DNA of 64,000 nt, taken from NCBI RefSeq assembly GCF_000321225.1, contig NW_004450478.1:3319634-3383633 (forward strand), given 5' to 3'. Positions 35,840 through 46,882 of this stretch are shown piece by piece. Source of the stretch: Odobenus rosmarus divergens. Its lineage: Eukaryota; Chordata; Mammalia; Carnivora; Odobenidae. Positions within the stretch are counted from its first letter, which is position 1, and every line of letters starts with the position of its first letter. A program made the translations under genes and the position numbers. The notes under the pieces are model-generated. The model saw only the letters and a program-made list of their open reading frames with translations, was not told the DNA's origin and searched no databases.

Positions 35840-38214
35840 AGTATGCAGTGTCTCTATTTCAAATCACTCAGGGCAATGAAATTTAAATCCAAATTGTTCT
35901 ACAGTTATCTTGTTTGTTAATTTTATTTCTCCAGAAAGATTATAAGAAATAAATTTCTCACATAGTTCTGTATATCTGATAGGGCCTACCATACTCATTC
36001 ATTCATTCAACAAATATTTGTTGTGTTTACTATATATTAGTCAGTGTACCAGGCAGAGTAAATAAAATACTATACTGATTTCAAGAACTCTCAAATCTAA
36101 TAACATGTAAAGATAAGAAAAGAAATAATTAAAATAAAGGGTAATTATGCTTGATGATTGCAGGTAAATAGGTAACTAACCACAGGTTGCTATGAAGGAA
36201 TTACTTGGTGAAAAGAAAATTGTGTCTAAGATGAAACCTGAAAAATAACCAGGAATTAGCCAGAATAAAGGGAACTGAGTGATATAATCAGAGAATTCTA
36301 GATGTGAAGTTTGACTTTCCCTAGTTAGCACTAAAAGATATAAAAAAATTCTGTTTGACAAAGCTGTTTTTATACTTGGATGTATTTCTGCCAACACTGA
36401 TAACTTGGTCTTCATTCAATTCTAAGCTTCTTTGATTTCAGGCCTTAAGGTATTTTTTTTTTTTACTCTGACACAGGAACATGTGTCAACTTTGCTTATT
36501 TCTCTTTCTTATTTCCTTTTTTCTTTGAAAGCTTTGGCTGTAATAAGAGATGTACAACAATCATGTTCTTAAATTGCTTCAGAAGACAGGAGTGTAATAA
36601 ATTCCATTAAGCTGCCAACAATTGAGCCAGGGCAAACTCCGGAGAAGAGAAACAGAAGAGCAGCAGGAAGACACGTTTCAAGGAAGGGAAGGTGGAGAGG
36701 TAACAAAACCCTTGAGAGCAACAGGCTTCCACAGAAGAGAAGAAATAACTGCCCTGTGAAAGGAGTGCTTTCTTCCTCCTAAATTCATACTCAGGTCCCC
36801 AATGGCACGAATTAAGAACCCTAGCCCCGCAAAAGCTACTGCATAGTGATCACTTTTACACAGCAAAGGGGTTTTGTTCATACACAGAAGACACCCTGTG
36901 AACTGCGGTGCTCAGAGAAAAGCAAAAATCAGTTGCATTTTTCTATCCCACTAGCTGTTGGCCACCAGAGTTCAGGGGAGGGAAAAAACATTCAAATGAC
37001 AGAGGTCACAAGGACTGCAGTTTTGTAGCTCGTGACTGTGAGAAGTGGTATGGGAATCAAAGAAATAAACGGCCTTAACTCTAGGGGAAAGGTCTTGCAG
37101 AAATTCAAATTGTCTCTTTAACACAGTTTGGGTGAAGAGAACCCAAGATACATTAGAAACTGGCTGATGGTTTTTTATTTGAATTTCTTGGCCTGCTTTA
37201 TTTTCATCTGTGAGCTTGTGAGTTTTTAACATTTGATAACCTGCTGCCGAGGTCAATATTTGATGGTTAAAATGACAAATTATTTAACTTTTATGGAGAA
37301 TGAAGACTTAATATGAATCCATAATAGCTGATTAGTTTAATGCCTTGACTGGACTAATTGGAAATCATATCATTCATTACTCAGAGAAATTCTATGTTCA
37401 GGATAAGATTAAAAATAAAATATTAGTTCAGTAAACCACATAATATTTAGATACAATGAAGTTAAGCTAAAACCAAACATAAAATTTATTCTCCAAAGTT
37501 ATTTCCAAATTATAGGAAAGTAAATATTTTCTTTATATATCTATATGTTATGGTGCTAAGTGCAGATCTTAAAGTCTGCATTATGGCTCTGGTTGTTAGT
37601 TTTGACATTTGAAAAACCTCTGACCTTGTCTAGCTTCAGGGATTAAGTATAAGCTACCTTTTCTTAGTAATAAAAAACAAAAACAAAAACAAACTGTAGG
37701 ATAATAAGTTACTTCAAGTTTTATGAAGTCAGCACTGTCTCCTCCTGAATATTAGAGACAATGCTAGGTATGGGGTAGGGGAGAGGTAGAGAGGCCTAAA
37801 GAGGAATAGATATTGTAGAAGTATTTCCAAGGAAAGACTATAAAATCTATCTCTGTTGTTTTCTATGATGTTTAGTATAGCGTCCTATACAAAAAGTTGA
37901 TTTAAATGAATTTAAATAGAATAACGAAGATTTTATAATTTACTGTAACAGGTGAAAAGTAGGCCAAAGTCACTGTTAGTCAATATTTTTAAGGACTAGA
38001 CTAATTAAGCTATGTAATTGATTAGGATCAACTTCAAGTGTAGCAGTTCCAACCTGTGGATGTGTTTTCCCTGCCTTATACAACATTTTGGTCAAAACTG
38101 AGGTAAAATTCCCTTGTATCAGCTAAAATGTCCATTTCCTCTCAATCTTAGCCTGAGGACTGGTGAGATTAACTGTGTAAGTATTAACAAGAAGAATTTA
38201 AAACAGTTATAGGA

Positions 38215-38421
38215 GGGGCACCTGGGTGGCTCAGTCGTTAAGCATCTGCCTTCAGCTCAGGTCATGATCCCAGGGTCCTGGGATCGAGCCCCACATCAGG
38301 CTCCCTGCTCAGCAGGAAGCCTGCTTCTCCCTCTCCCACTCCCCCTGCTTGTGTTCCCTCTCTCTCTGTGTCTCTCTCTGTCAAATAAATAAATAAAATC
38401 TTAATAAATAAATAAATAAAT
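38215..38421 (+). mobile_element. can-SINE
   Basis: Full length with an (AAAT)n tail. The flank AAAACAGTTATAGGA recurs as AAAATAGTTTATAGGA. Confidence 0.93.
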
Positions 38422-38859
38422 AAAATAGTTTATAGGAAACAAAGCATCAGAGAAAGCCTAAGTAGGAATTCCTGTAGACATTACAGCCTCATATTTGAGG
38501 AAGGGTAAGTGTCACTCGTTTCCCCTGTCCACTGCACCTCAGAGGCCCCCAGCTCCTTCAAACATTCTGGGTCTCTGCTGCCCTAAGTCCATGCTGTCCT
38601 CGTTGGTAAGGTTAACAATCAGACACATAAGGAACACAGTTCCCGGTGGTGAAGCCAAATTCAAGATAAATTTGCTAAAGGAATAAATTAAGTTTGAAAT
38701 ATGACTCTGGAAAAGTATGAATATTATGCTTCCATCTTTCCTAGAATGAAGATGTTCAAGAATCTGAAATGGCAGTATCTACATTGCATAATTTCTTGAT
38801 AATACCTGAAATATGAAATTACACAATTGTTTGTTCCTTAGTTTTCCTCCCTGCCTTCC

Positions 38860-40130
38860 TCCAAAGCATTTAGTAATACTCAGTGATAAGCACTGTGCTG
38901 GATATGAGGATACAGAGATAAAAGACAGCTCTTGCTTAAGAAACTCAGTATCTAGGAATGACTCAAACATGTAAATAGATATAATAAAAACTGACCATTA
39001 TGTACTAAAACAGAAGTGAAACAGGGTCTCATGAAAGTGTATAGTGCAGGCTAGAGTAGGACGATCAGCAGACCCCTTCTAGAAGAAGGGGCATCTGAGC
39101 TTGTTTTGAAGGGTGCGTAGCTAGCTACTAAGGAAGGAGGGAAAGGATGTTCCATGTAGAGGTGACACTGGATGCAAAAGCATGGAGAGCACGTGGTCTT
39201 TCTGAGGACGTGCAGGTAACTGAGCACAGCTGGAGCAGTGTGGCCACAGTAAGCAAGGAGAGACGACACTGAGACAACAGGACAGGTGAGGTGCGCTGGT
39301 GATCGATTATGGAAATCCTTCCTCCCTGAGGACAATAAGGAGGGGCAGGAGCAGAGCTGTGTTTAGTGAGGTCACTATGGCAGCGTAGGGATGACAGGAG
39401 GGTACTGTGAAGGGAGACTGGAGGCTGAGAGCCTAATTTGGAGACATAAAGTAATCCAAATGAGAAGGAAATCCACATCCAACTGAATCACTGTGAAGGT
39501 CACATACACAAGACAAGACCTGTCTCATGACAGCCTCTGAGGGGACATAGGGAAGCAAAAGAAAGGACCTGCTCCATAGCATCTCTTCAGAAGCCTCCCA
39601 TCCTTTCATTTTCCAGCAGGATCACAAGGCATTCCTTATGAATGAACCTTATGAACCACAGATTAGCTGTGGTTCAAGTCTTTGCCTACTGGCCTGTTTG
39701 GGTACATGCAAGGTCATCAGGGGGCCATGGCAGAGCCATTTCCCTATACGCAGTAGTAGTGGCTTAGGAGGAAATAAAGGATTGAGTAGATTCTTAAAGT
39801 AATAGAACAAACTGGTCAGTGGTTGGATGGGATGTCAAGAGTAATGCCCAGGTGTCTGCCTGAAATGAATAGATGAAACATTCATGAAGATAAATTATGT
39901 GAGTGCTACAAAACAGGATCAGTTTGGAGATGAGGGGCCAGGGAATGGTGACATGATTTAATTTCAGTGTTGACATGTCAATGTAGGGTGTACTCTTGGG
40001 ACACCCAGAAAGCAATAACAATAGGCAATTGGATATGTGATTTGGGAGCTCCTATGAGAGGTCTGGTCTGGACCTGCAGGGAGTTCCAGGCTGTACGTAG
40101 TAGTAAAAGCCACAAGAAAAACTGAGATCT
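38860..40130 (+). mobile_element. Long ancient mammalian repeat, same type as at 24000
   Basis: It begins with the CACTGTGCTGGATATGAGGA part and continues through GGATGTTCCATGTAGAGGTG, GGAGCAGTGTGGCCACAGTA and GGCAATTGGATATGTGA. It is a long, diverged copy with no gene. Confidence 0.55.
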
Positions 40131-40708
40131 AACAGGAGAGTGTATTAGTAAAATGAGAGGAGGGCATGTATAGTATCAAAAAAAACATGGTTTTTAAGAA
40201 TGAATGTTCTCAAATAACAAGAACCTTACAACTAGAGTCACTATAGGCAAAGATCTTGAAAAACTCTATCCCTTTTCTTCTTGTGTCTGGATTGGCTTTT
40301 AATTGTCTGGAAAGATCAGGTTTACAAAAGGAGATTGGTCACTATGGAAACAGGCTATGCAATCAATATCAAACAGGCAGTTTCAACACAAAAAGATAAT
40401 TAGTTTTTCCCTTAATTGTATGTTTTCATGGTTTCAATAATCATATATGCTTTTGATCAGAAAGTTCTAGTCAGTTAATGACCTGGTGAGCAAAAGCAAA
40501 AACACTAGTCTATAGCTCTTTTCCCCAGGTTGCTTTCTATGAGGCATCCCAAACCCAGACATTTTGTGACTTCAATAACTCTCCATTTCATCAGGGTGTG
40601 CAATTCATCTAACTTCCATATCCAGCCTAAAGCTAAATGAACAGTCACAAGGAAGGTATCTTTATTTTTTTCTTCATGGCCAAAACTTTTTAGTTAAGGT
40701 CACGTATT

Positions 40709-40815
40709 GAAGGGAGCACTGGGTGTTATACGCAAACAATGAATCATGGAACACTACATCAAAAACTAATGATATAATGTATGGTGATTAACATAATAAA
40801 ATAAAATTGAAAAAA
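40709..40815 (+). mobile_element. Carnivore L1 3' end, severely truncated
   Basis: Only the last 90 bases of the L1 3' UTR (GGGAGCACTGGGTGTTATAC onward) plus an A-rich tail are present. Confidence 0.85.
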
Positions 40816-40918
40816 TATATATACCTGAAAAAAAAAAGAACATATTAATTTCATGTTAATTGTCAACTGTTGGTCTAGGCCACAGTTAAAAGTCTAAAAC
40901 TGTATCAGAAAAAAGAAA

Positions 40919-41123
40919 AACAGGGTGCCTGGGTGGTTCAGTTGGTTAAGCAACTGCCTTCAGCTCAGGTCATGATCCTGGAGTCCCAGGATCAAGTCCC
41001 GCGTCGGGCTCCCTGCTCAGCAGGGAGTCTGCTTCTCCCTCTGACCCTCCCCCATCTCATGCTCTATCTCATTCTCTCTCTCAAATAAATAAATAAAATC
41101 TTTAAAAAAAAAAAAAGAAGAAA
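40919..41123 (+). mobile_element. can-SINE
   Basis: The exact 13-bp duplication CAGAAAAAAGAAA lies at 40906-40918 and 41124-41136. Confidence 0.92.
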
Positions 41124-41256
41124 CAGAAAAAAGAAACACACACACACAAAATTTAAACATGCAAATTCATACAATTAAAGTCTCTTCTTTAGTTCATTAT
41201 TCTACATTTTTAAACGCAGGATACATTCTTACTTAAATAATTGTTACTTTACTAAC

Positions 41257-41432
41257 CTTATCCAAAAATGCTTGTATCGATGCTTCCCGGTTTGCCATAT
41301 ATGCGATGTATCTATGCCTCCCAACGGAAGCAATTATCTGGGTCTCTTTTTCCAGAAGTTCACACAAAGCAGCTTTCCTTTCAGCTCCAGTAAAAGACTG
41401 GTTAATGCGTGCAAATTCTTCTTGCTGCCAGA
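41257..41432 (-). CDS. IQUB: IQUB exon: helical region after the IQ motif
   Basis: Two bases complete a Leu codon (residue 234), followed by 58 codons (residues 235-292). The acceptor is TTCTTCTAG|TC and the donor ATAAG|GTTAGT. The peptide reads [18 protein letters not shown], then [41 protein letters not shown], an entirely helical, charged segment typical of IQUB. The intron upstream of it (toward 49435) holds the BNIP3L retrocopy and the assembly gap. The frame joins cleanly across, so the gap hides no required coding sequence. Confidence 0.96.
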
Positions 41433-41689
41433 CTAGAAGAATAACATGAATGACTCTTGAGTTTTTAAAATCCCATATCTTTTCAGAAAATTTTTTACCA
41501 TCATATCCTGACAAACAGTATTTTATTTTTATGTCAATTTAAATAAAGTTACACACGAATATAAGTGTTCATACTGTACACCTGACATATGAAAAAATAG
41601 GATAAAATGGAAGCTGAGAAACTTAAAGAAATAAAATTAGAGTCAAACAAAGAGAAGCCAAAGGAAATCAGCTCAGATAATGTCAAATT

Positions 41690-42160
41690 ATGCCTTCAAG
41701 TAAGCACGTGCTCTCCCCAGGATTGAAAAATATATGGTTTGGGTTTGTAGCAGCCACAAACATGTACTATTTAGACCCCCCTTCAAGAGAATACCTGCTT
41801 TTGCTACGTAAGCAAAATAAGGCAGTCAGAAAAAGACAAATACCATATGATCTCATTCATATGTGGAATTTAAGAAACAAAACAAATGAATAAAGGGGAA
41901 AAAAGAGGGGGGCAAACCAAGAAACAGATGCTAGAGAACAAACTGATGGTTACCAGAAAGGAGGTGTGTGGGAGGAGAGGGAAACAGGTGATGGGGATTA
42001 TACACTTATTGCTGGCTCATTTGGTGAAGCCTGCAACTCTTGATCTTGGGGTTGTGAGTTTGAGCCCCACCCTGGGTGTAGAGCTTACTCAAAAAAAGAA
42101 AGAAAGAAAAAGGAGTACACTTATGATGAAAAAATAGAAGAAAATGTTAAAAAAAAAGAA
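41690..42160 (+). mobile_element. L1 3' UTR fragment split by a SINE
   Basis: The phrases ATACCATATGATCTCATTCA, GGAGAGGGAAACAGGTGATG and GGTTACCAGAAAGG mark an L1 3' UTR. A short tRNA-type SINE sits inside. Confidence 0.75.
42010..42115 (+). mobile_element. Short tRNA-Lys-type SINE inside an L1 fragment
   Basis: It carries GGCTCATTTGGTGAAGC ... GTGTAGAGCTTACTC and an A/G-rich tail. The duplication TACACTTAT lies at 42001-42009 and 42116-42124. It splits the L1 3' end. Confidence 0.85.
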
Positions 42161-42234
42161 TAACTTCCCCCAGGAAGATACCCCCCCCAAAAGAAGATAC
42201 ACAGAGGGTAACATGTTATTTCCTTCCTGTGTGT

Positions 42235-42315
42235 GCGTATATATATATATATATATACATACACATAAATGTGGTTAATATTTTGATATATATATATATT
42301 TTCCATATATATATA
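42235..42315. repeat. AT-rich simple repeat cluster
   Basis: Three separate (AT)n runs within 80 bases, just left of the gapped SINE. Confidence 0.85.
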
Positions 42316-42457
42316 AATGTGTTAACTATTTTGATATATGTGAAAATACCTATCACTGAATTGGTTTTTACCTTTCCAGCTAAATTCCCCTGTCAGATGA
42401 CTCAAATTTCTTAGTTTTAAAAATAATGATTATTGTTTTTTTTAAAGATTTATTTTA

Positions 42458-42598
42458 GGGGCACCTGGGTGGCTCAGTTGGTTGAGCAGCTGACTCTTGA
42501 TTTCGGCTCAGGTCATGAGCTCAGGGTCCTGGGATCAAGCCCCACGAGGGGCTCTGTGCTCAGCCAGGAGTCTGCTTGAGATTCTCTCTCGCTGTCCC
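42458..42598 (+). mobile_element. can-SINE interrupted by the assembly gap
   Basis: The head and middle are present (GGGGCACCTGGGTGGCTCAG to the CT-rich region). The 3' end is lost in the run of N. Confidence 0.92.
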
Positions 42599-42653
42599 NN
42601 NNNNNNNNNNNNNNNNNNNNNNNNNNNNNNNNNNNNNNNNNNNNNNNNNNNNN
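42599..42653. other. Assembly gap (55 N)
   Basis: A run of 55 N begins inside the CT-rich part of a can-SINE. The flanking bases after the gap are ordinary intron, so the missing sequence is probably the rest of that SINE. The true length is unknown. Confidence 0.99.
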
Positions 42654-43710
42654 TCTGGTCTTCTTCTGTTATAACCACTGCCTTTGATGATATCTAGTTT
42701 TAAAGTTTTATCAAACTACTTCTTCCTCTCAACTTTCAATTTGAAATCATCCTGATCAGGCCAAGGACATGCAGTGATATCCTTTATAAGAATCCACTCT
42801 GTCCCTTACTGGGAATACACTATTCAGACACTGCACAGCTTCATCTGTTCAAAAAGAAGATTTTTTAAATTTAAAAGCTAAATTGTATTCAGCAAAAGGG
42901 TTGTAAATTTAAGGGCTAAATTATGTTATGAAAGTCCAGGAAATCTATGATTGATGAGTTTATCCTTTAAGAGTAGTTCTCACAACCAAAAAAACTTTAA
43001 AATTTGACAAAATCCATATATCCAAAGGCAGTATATGAATGAAGAGAAAAATTGCTTGCTTGTGGAAATAATAACTGAGAATATTTATCTCCTGGGATTA
43101 TATAGATGTTTCCAGAAAGCAAATAAAAATTGAACGATATAAGTAAGCCTATTTTACTTCCAGTTTTACATTAGAAACCTTTGGGACCAGTAATAAATTT
43201 AGGCCATTAGGACATTACTTAAGCTATCCTGCCAACCTCAAATAGCAATATATTGCTCTCCTAGATTAATACTTAAGTCCTGGGTGAATCTGGAGATATA
43301 TCCATATATGTACTCAAATTCACTTATATTCATATATATTCAGACTTTACATTTTGCTTAAATTATTAGTATGATTTTTGAAAAGGGAACAATCCAGTAA
43401 AGCTAATTAGAAATGAAAATAATGGGCTTTAATTCCAATAAAATTCTCCATTAGATGAACAACCTCCCTGTAAATCTATAGTAAGGAATAGAACATGACA
43501 TCAGAGAAACACCATGTCCTAACTACCAATAAGGAATAGAAACACACAGAAATCAGGAATAGATGGACAAAACTTATTTCCTATCTGAATTAACAGTTTC
43601 CAGACCTATACAGAAAAGACATTGAAGAAAACAAGAGAAATTGTGCCCACTTTCATAAAACATATGTTCCATAAGGATGATGATAATAAAAATAAAAACA
43701 AAACTGGAAT

Positions 43711-44090
43711 ACTGAATTAGTTTTCTAGGACTGCCAATAACAAGGTACCATAGACTGGGTGGCTTAAACAACAGAAATTTATTGATGTCCTCACAGTTCT
43801 GGAAAATAGGAGTTCAAGGTCAAGGTGATGGCAGGGTTAAGCGCAGGGCCTCTCTCCTGGGCTTCTAAAGGGCCACCATCCTCCAAAGTCTTTACATGAT
43901 ATGTGTGTGTGTGTGTGTGTGTGTGTCCCCTAATCTCCTCTCCTTATAAGGACATCAGTCATACTGGTTAGAGCTTGTCCATATGACCTTATTTTTTTCT
44001 GAATTACTTTTTCAAAGGTCCTGTCCTCAAAGTCAGTCATATTTTTAGGTACTGGGGGTTAGGACTTCAACATATGAATTTTGGAGGAAC
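43711..44090 (-). mobile_element. MLT1-like LTR, antisense
   Basis: On the plus strand it begins TTAGTTTTCTAGGACTGCC, then GGTGGCTTAAACAACAGAAA. This is the reverse of the MLT1-type end. A GT microsatellite has expanded inside and a can-SINE inserted at its far end. Confidence 0.78.
43902..43926. repeat. (GT)n microsatellite inside an LTR
   Basis: About 12 GT units interrupt the antisense MLT1-like LTR. Confidence 0.95.
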
Positions 44091-44103
44091 ACAATTCAGT
44101 CCA

Positions 44104-44319
44104 GGGGCGCCTGGGTGGCTCAGTTCGTTAAGCGACTGCCTTCGGCTCAGGTCATGATCCTGGAGTCCCTGGATCGAGTCCCGCATCGGGCTCCCTACTC
44201 AGCAGGGAGTCTGCTTCTCCCTCTGACCCTCCCCCCTCTCATGTGCTCTCTCTCTCTCATTTTCTCTCTCTCAAATAAATAAACAAAATCTTTAAAAAAA
44301 AACAAAACAAAAACAAAAA
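44104..44319 (+). mobile_element. can-SINE at the edge of an LTR
   Basis: The exact duplication ACAATTCAGTCCA lies at 44091-44103 and 44320-44332. The tail is A-rich with C interruptions. Confidence 0.95.
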
Positions 44320-44494
44320 ACAATTCAGTCCATAACAGATGTCAATAGCCACCAATATTTTTAAAGAAAAAAATATTAAGGAACTAGTTCATTTGAAAGA
44401 ATATATCTATTTTATCTCCTTAATTTATCTTCTTGGACAAATCATCCAGTTTCCAGGGTCTGAAGTTCAACTATAAAATGAAACAATAGGACTA

Positions 44495-44701
44495 GGGGCG
44501 CCTGGGTGGTTCAGTTGGTTAAGCGACTGCCTTCGGCTCAAGTCATGATCCTGGAGTCCCAGGATCGAGTCCCGCATCGGGCTCCCTGCTCGGCAGAAAG
44601 TCTGCTTCTCCCTCTGACCCTTCCCCCTCTCATGTGCGCGCGCTCTCTCTCTCTCATTCTCTTTCTCTCATTCTCTCTGTCTCAAATAATAAAAAAAAAA
44701 A
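44495..44701 (+). mobile_element. can-SINE, left arm of an inverted pair
   Basis: The exact 14-bp duplication AAACAATAGGACTA lies at 44481-44494 and 44702-44715. A reverse-orientation SINE starts 46 bases downstream. Confidence 0.95.
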
Positions 44702-44747
44702 AAACAATAGGACTAATCCTAAAGTCTACACACATTATAAAATTTCT

Positions 44748-44943
44748 TTTTTTTTTTTAAGATTTTATTTATTTATTTGACAGAGAGACACAGGGAGAGA
44801 AGGAACACAAGCAGGAGAAGTGGGAGAGGGAGAAGCAGGCTTCCCGCGGAGGAGGGAGCCTGATGCGGGGCTCGATCCCAGGACCCTGGGTCCATGACCT
44901 GAGCTGAAGACAGACGCTTAATGACAGAGTCACCCAGGCATCC
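44748..44943 (-). mobile_element. can-SINE, right arm of an inverted pair
   Basis: Reverse orientation. The duplication CACATTATAAAATTTCT (44731-44747) recurs with one mismatch at 44944-44960. Confidence 0.95.
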
Positions 44944-45046
44944 CACATTCTAAAATTTCTGAGATTTAAACTTGCGATTTCCAAATAAGAAATAGCAGAA
45001 CATGCAAGATTTTGTCCATCACTAGCAGTTTATATGCATCTGCTTT

Positions 45047-45063
45047 TAAAATTCTCATTCACA
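45047..45063 (+). repeat. Target-site duplication, 5' copy, of the BNIP3L retrocopy
   Basis: TAAAATTCTCATTCACA is identical to 46433-46449. The pair brackets the retrocopy exactly, as expected for L1-mediated retrotransposition. Confidence 0.95.
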
Positions 45064-46403
45064 AAGAGCAGAAAAGGGGGCGGGGGACTCGGCTCGTTGT
45101 GTTACTGCCTGAGAACCAGAGGCGGTCCTGCTGCAGCCACAGCTCTTCCAGCTGCCTGACAATGTCGTCTCATTTAGTAGAGCAGCCGCCGCCCCCGCAC
45201 AACAACAGCAACTGCGAGGAAGGTGAACAGCCTTTGCCCCCGCCAGCTGGCCTCAACAGTTCCTGGGTGGAGCTACCCATGAACAGCCTCAATGGCAATG
45301 ATAATGGCAATGGGAAAAATGGGGGGCTAGAACATGTACCTTCCTCATCCTCTATCCACAATGGAGACATGGAGAAGATTCTTTTGGATGCACAACATGA
45401 ATCAGGACAGAGTAGTTCAAGAGCCAGCTCTCACTGTGACAGCCCTTCCCCACAAGAAGATGGGCAGATTATGTTTGATGTGGAGATGCACACCAGCAGG
45501 GACCATAGCTCTCAGTCAGAAGAAGAAGTTCCAGAAGGAGAGAAAGAAGTTGATGCTTCGAAGAAAAGCGTCGACTGGGTGTCCGACTGGTCCAATAGGC
45601 CTGAAAACATTCCATCTACGGAGCTCCACTTCAGACACCCCAAACGCTCTGTCTCTTTAAGCATGAGGAAAAGTGGGGTCATGAAGAAAGGGGGTATTTT
45701 CTCCGCCGAATTCCTTAAGGTGTTCATTCCGTCTCTCTTCCTCTCTCATGTTTTGGCTTTGGGCCTAGGCATCTATATTGGAAAGTGACTGAGCACGCCT
45801 TCTGCCAGCACCTACTAAAGGGAAGAACAGCCCCGGAGAAGTGGAAAAGCGTGTGACCTGTGAAGTGGTGTACTGTCACAGTAGTTTATTTGAACTTTAC
45901 ACCATTGTAAGCATGACCCAGCCTACCACCCTGTTTTTACATATCCAAGTTCCAGTAAATCTCAAACCCAGTATTTTATTCAAACTCTGTTGAGGCATTT
46001 TACTAACCTCATTCCCTTTTTGGCCTGTAAGACACTTTAGAATTTCCTAACAGAGTTTACTGTTATTTAGAAATTTGCAAGGGCTTCTTTTCCGCAAATG
46101 CCACCAGCAGATTATAATTTTGTCAACAATGCTATCATCTCCTTTTAGTGCCACCAGACTTAGACCTGCATCATTCATGGTATAAATCTTACTCTTGTAA
46201 GATAACTACCATCTCTCTCTTCAAATGAGATCAGGTTAGCAAATGATAGAACAGCTTTGTTGTTTTGTTTTGTTTTGTTTTTTCAAGGCAAAGCAAACTT
46301 CCCTAAGCTTGAATTTATAGTTATTTAAAAAGAAAACAAGCAAAAAAAAACAAGACACAAGAAAAAAATATCCTGGGCAATAAAAAATTATTTTAAACAA
46401 AAA

Positions 46404-46432
<29 letters not shown>
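45064..46432 (+). pseudogene. BNIP3L: BNIP3L (NIX) processed retrocopy, reading frame open but C-terminus truncated
   Basis: This is an intronless copy of BNIP3L mRNA. About 98 bases of GC-rich 5' UTR precede the family start codon at 45162. The frame runs 208 codons to TGA at 45786-45788. Visible parts are the LC3-interacting motif SSWVEL (LIR core WVEL, residues 35-38), the Ser-rich [20 protein letters not shown] segment, the BH3-like region before DWVSDW, the basic [13 protein letters not shown] segment, and a complete transmembrane helix with GLGIYIG near its end. In the parent the last ten residues follow; here CGA has become TGA, and the remaining codons persist in frame to a TAA at 45816-45818. 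The 3' UTR continues to AATAAA at 46379 and an (AAAT)n-decayed tail. The 17-bp target-site duplication TAAAATTCTCATTCACA lies at 45047-45063 and 46433-46449. The parent protein is an outer mitochondrial membrane mitophagy receptor. The copy lies antisense in an IQUB intron. Without promoter evidence I call it a pseudogene; expression is possible. The open frame extends upstream to 45012 only through flanking DNA. Confidence 0.93.
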
Positions 46433-46435
<3 letters not shown>

Positions 46436-46449
46436 AATTCTCATTCACA
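46433..46449 (+). repeat. Target-site duplication, 3' copy, of the BNIP3L retrocopy
   Basis: TAAAATTCTCATTCACA directly follows the (AAAT)n tail and is identical to 45047-45063. Confidence 0.95.
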
Positions 46450-46882
46450 GACTGAAAGCCTGAATGGAGAGAACCAAGAAAGATTCAGACTGAACGCCCA
46501 GAGCCAGATTATGTCAATGGACTCCAGAAGCTAGAAGTCAAGGTACCTTGAGATCAAGAAGTAATGATTAGAGAAGAGTCAGAAAATGCCATCAGCACAA
46601 GTTAAAACAAGGCAAGGGGTTAGCAGATTCAATTCAACAAATATTTACCAGATATAATGAGCAAGTACCTTATCAGGCGCCCTTGGTACAAATGTAGACA
46701 GTTAAGAAAGTGGTGTTTACAGAGAATCATGGACAAGGAAAAGAGGCTCTGAGCCTAATTCATGCTGTCAAGAGAAGTTTCCTAAAGATAATGACTCTTA
46801 TGCTGAATCTGAAGAAAGAGTGACAATTCATATCAATGAAGGAGTCACCTTCAACATACTGCTATAAGGGGGGTGGGAATTG

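Larger units (their letters stand above)
32815..41256 (-). other. IQUB: IQUB intron, 8.4 kb
   Basis: It carries six can-SINEs (33512, 34197, 34791, 35316, 38215, 40919), a CA microsatellite (35802-35839), a long degraded mammalian repeat (38860-40130) and a carnivore L1 3' end (40709-40815). The block 36460-37260 is non-repetitive in appearance and without a convincing reading frame; I cannot assign it. Confidence 0.8.

Noticed and set aside
39128..39478. 116-codon minus-strand open frame
   Set aside because: It lies in an ancient mammalian repeat and has low-complexity Ser/Pro/Leu composition.
45012..45161. In-frame upstream extension of the BNIP3L copy (50 extra codons)
   Set aside because: It runs through the flanking target site and the 5' UTR of the parent; the family start is the ATG at 45162.
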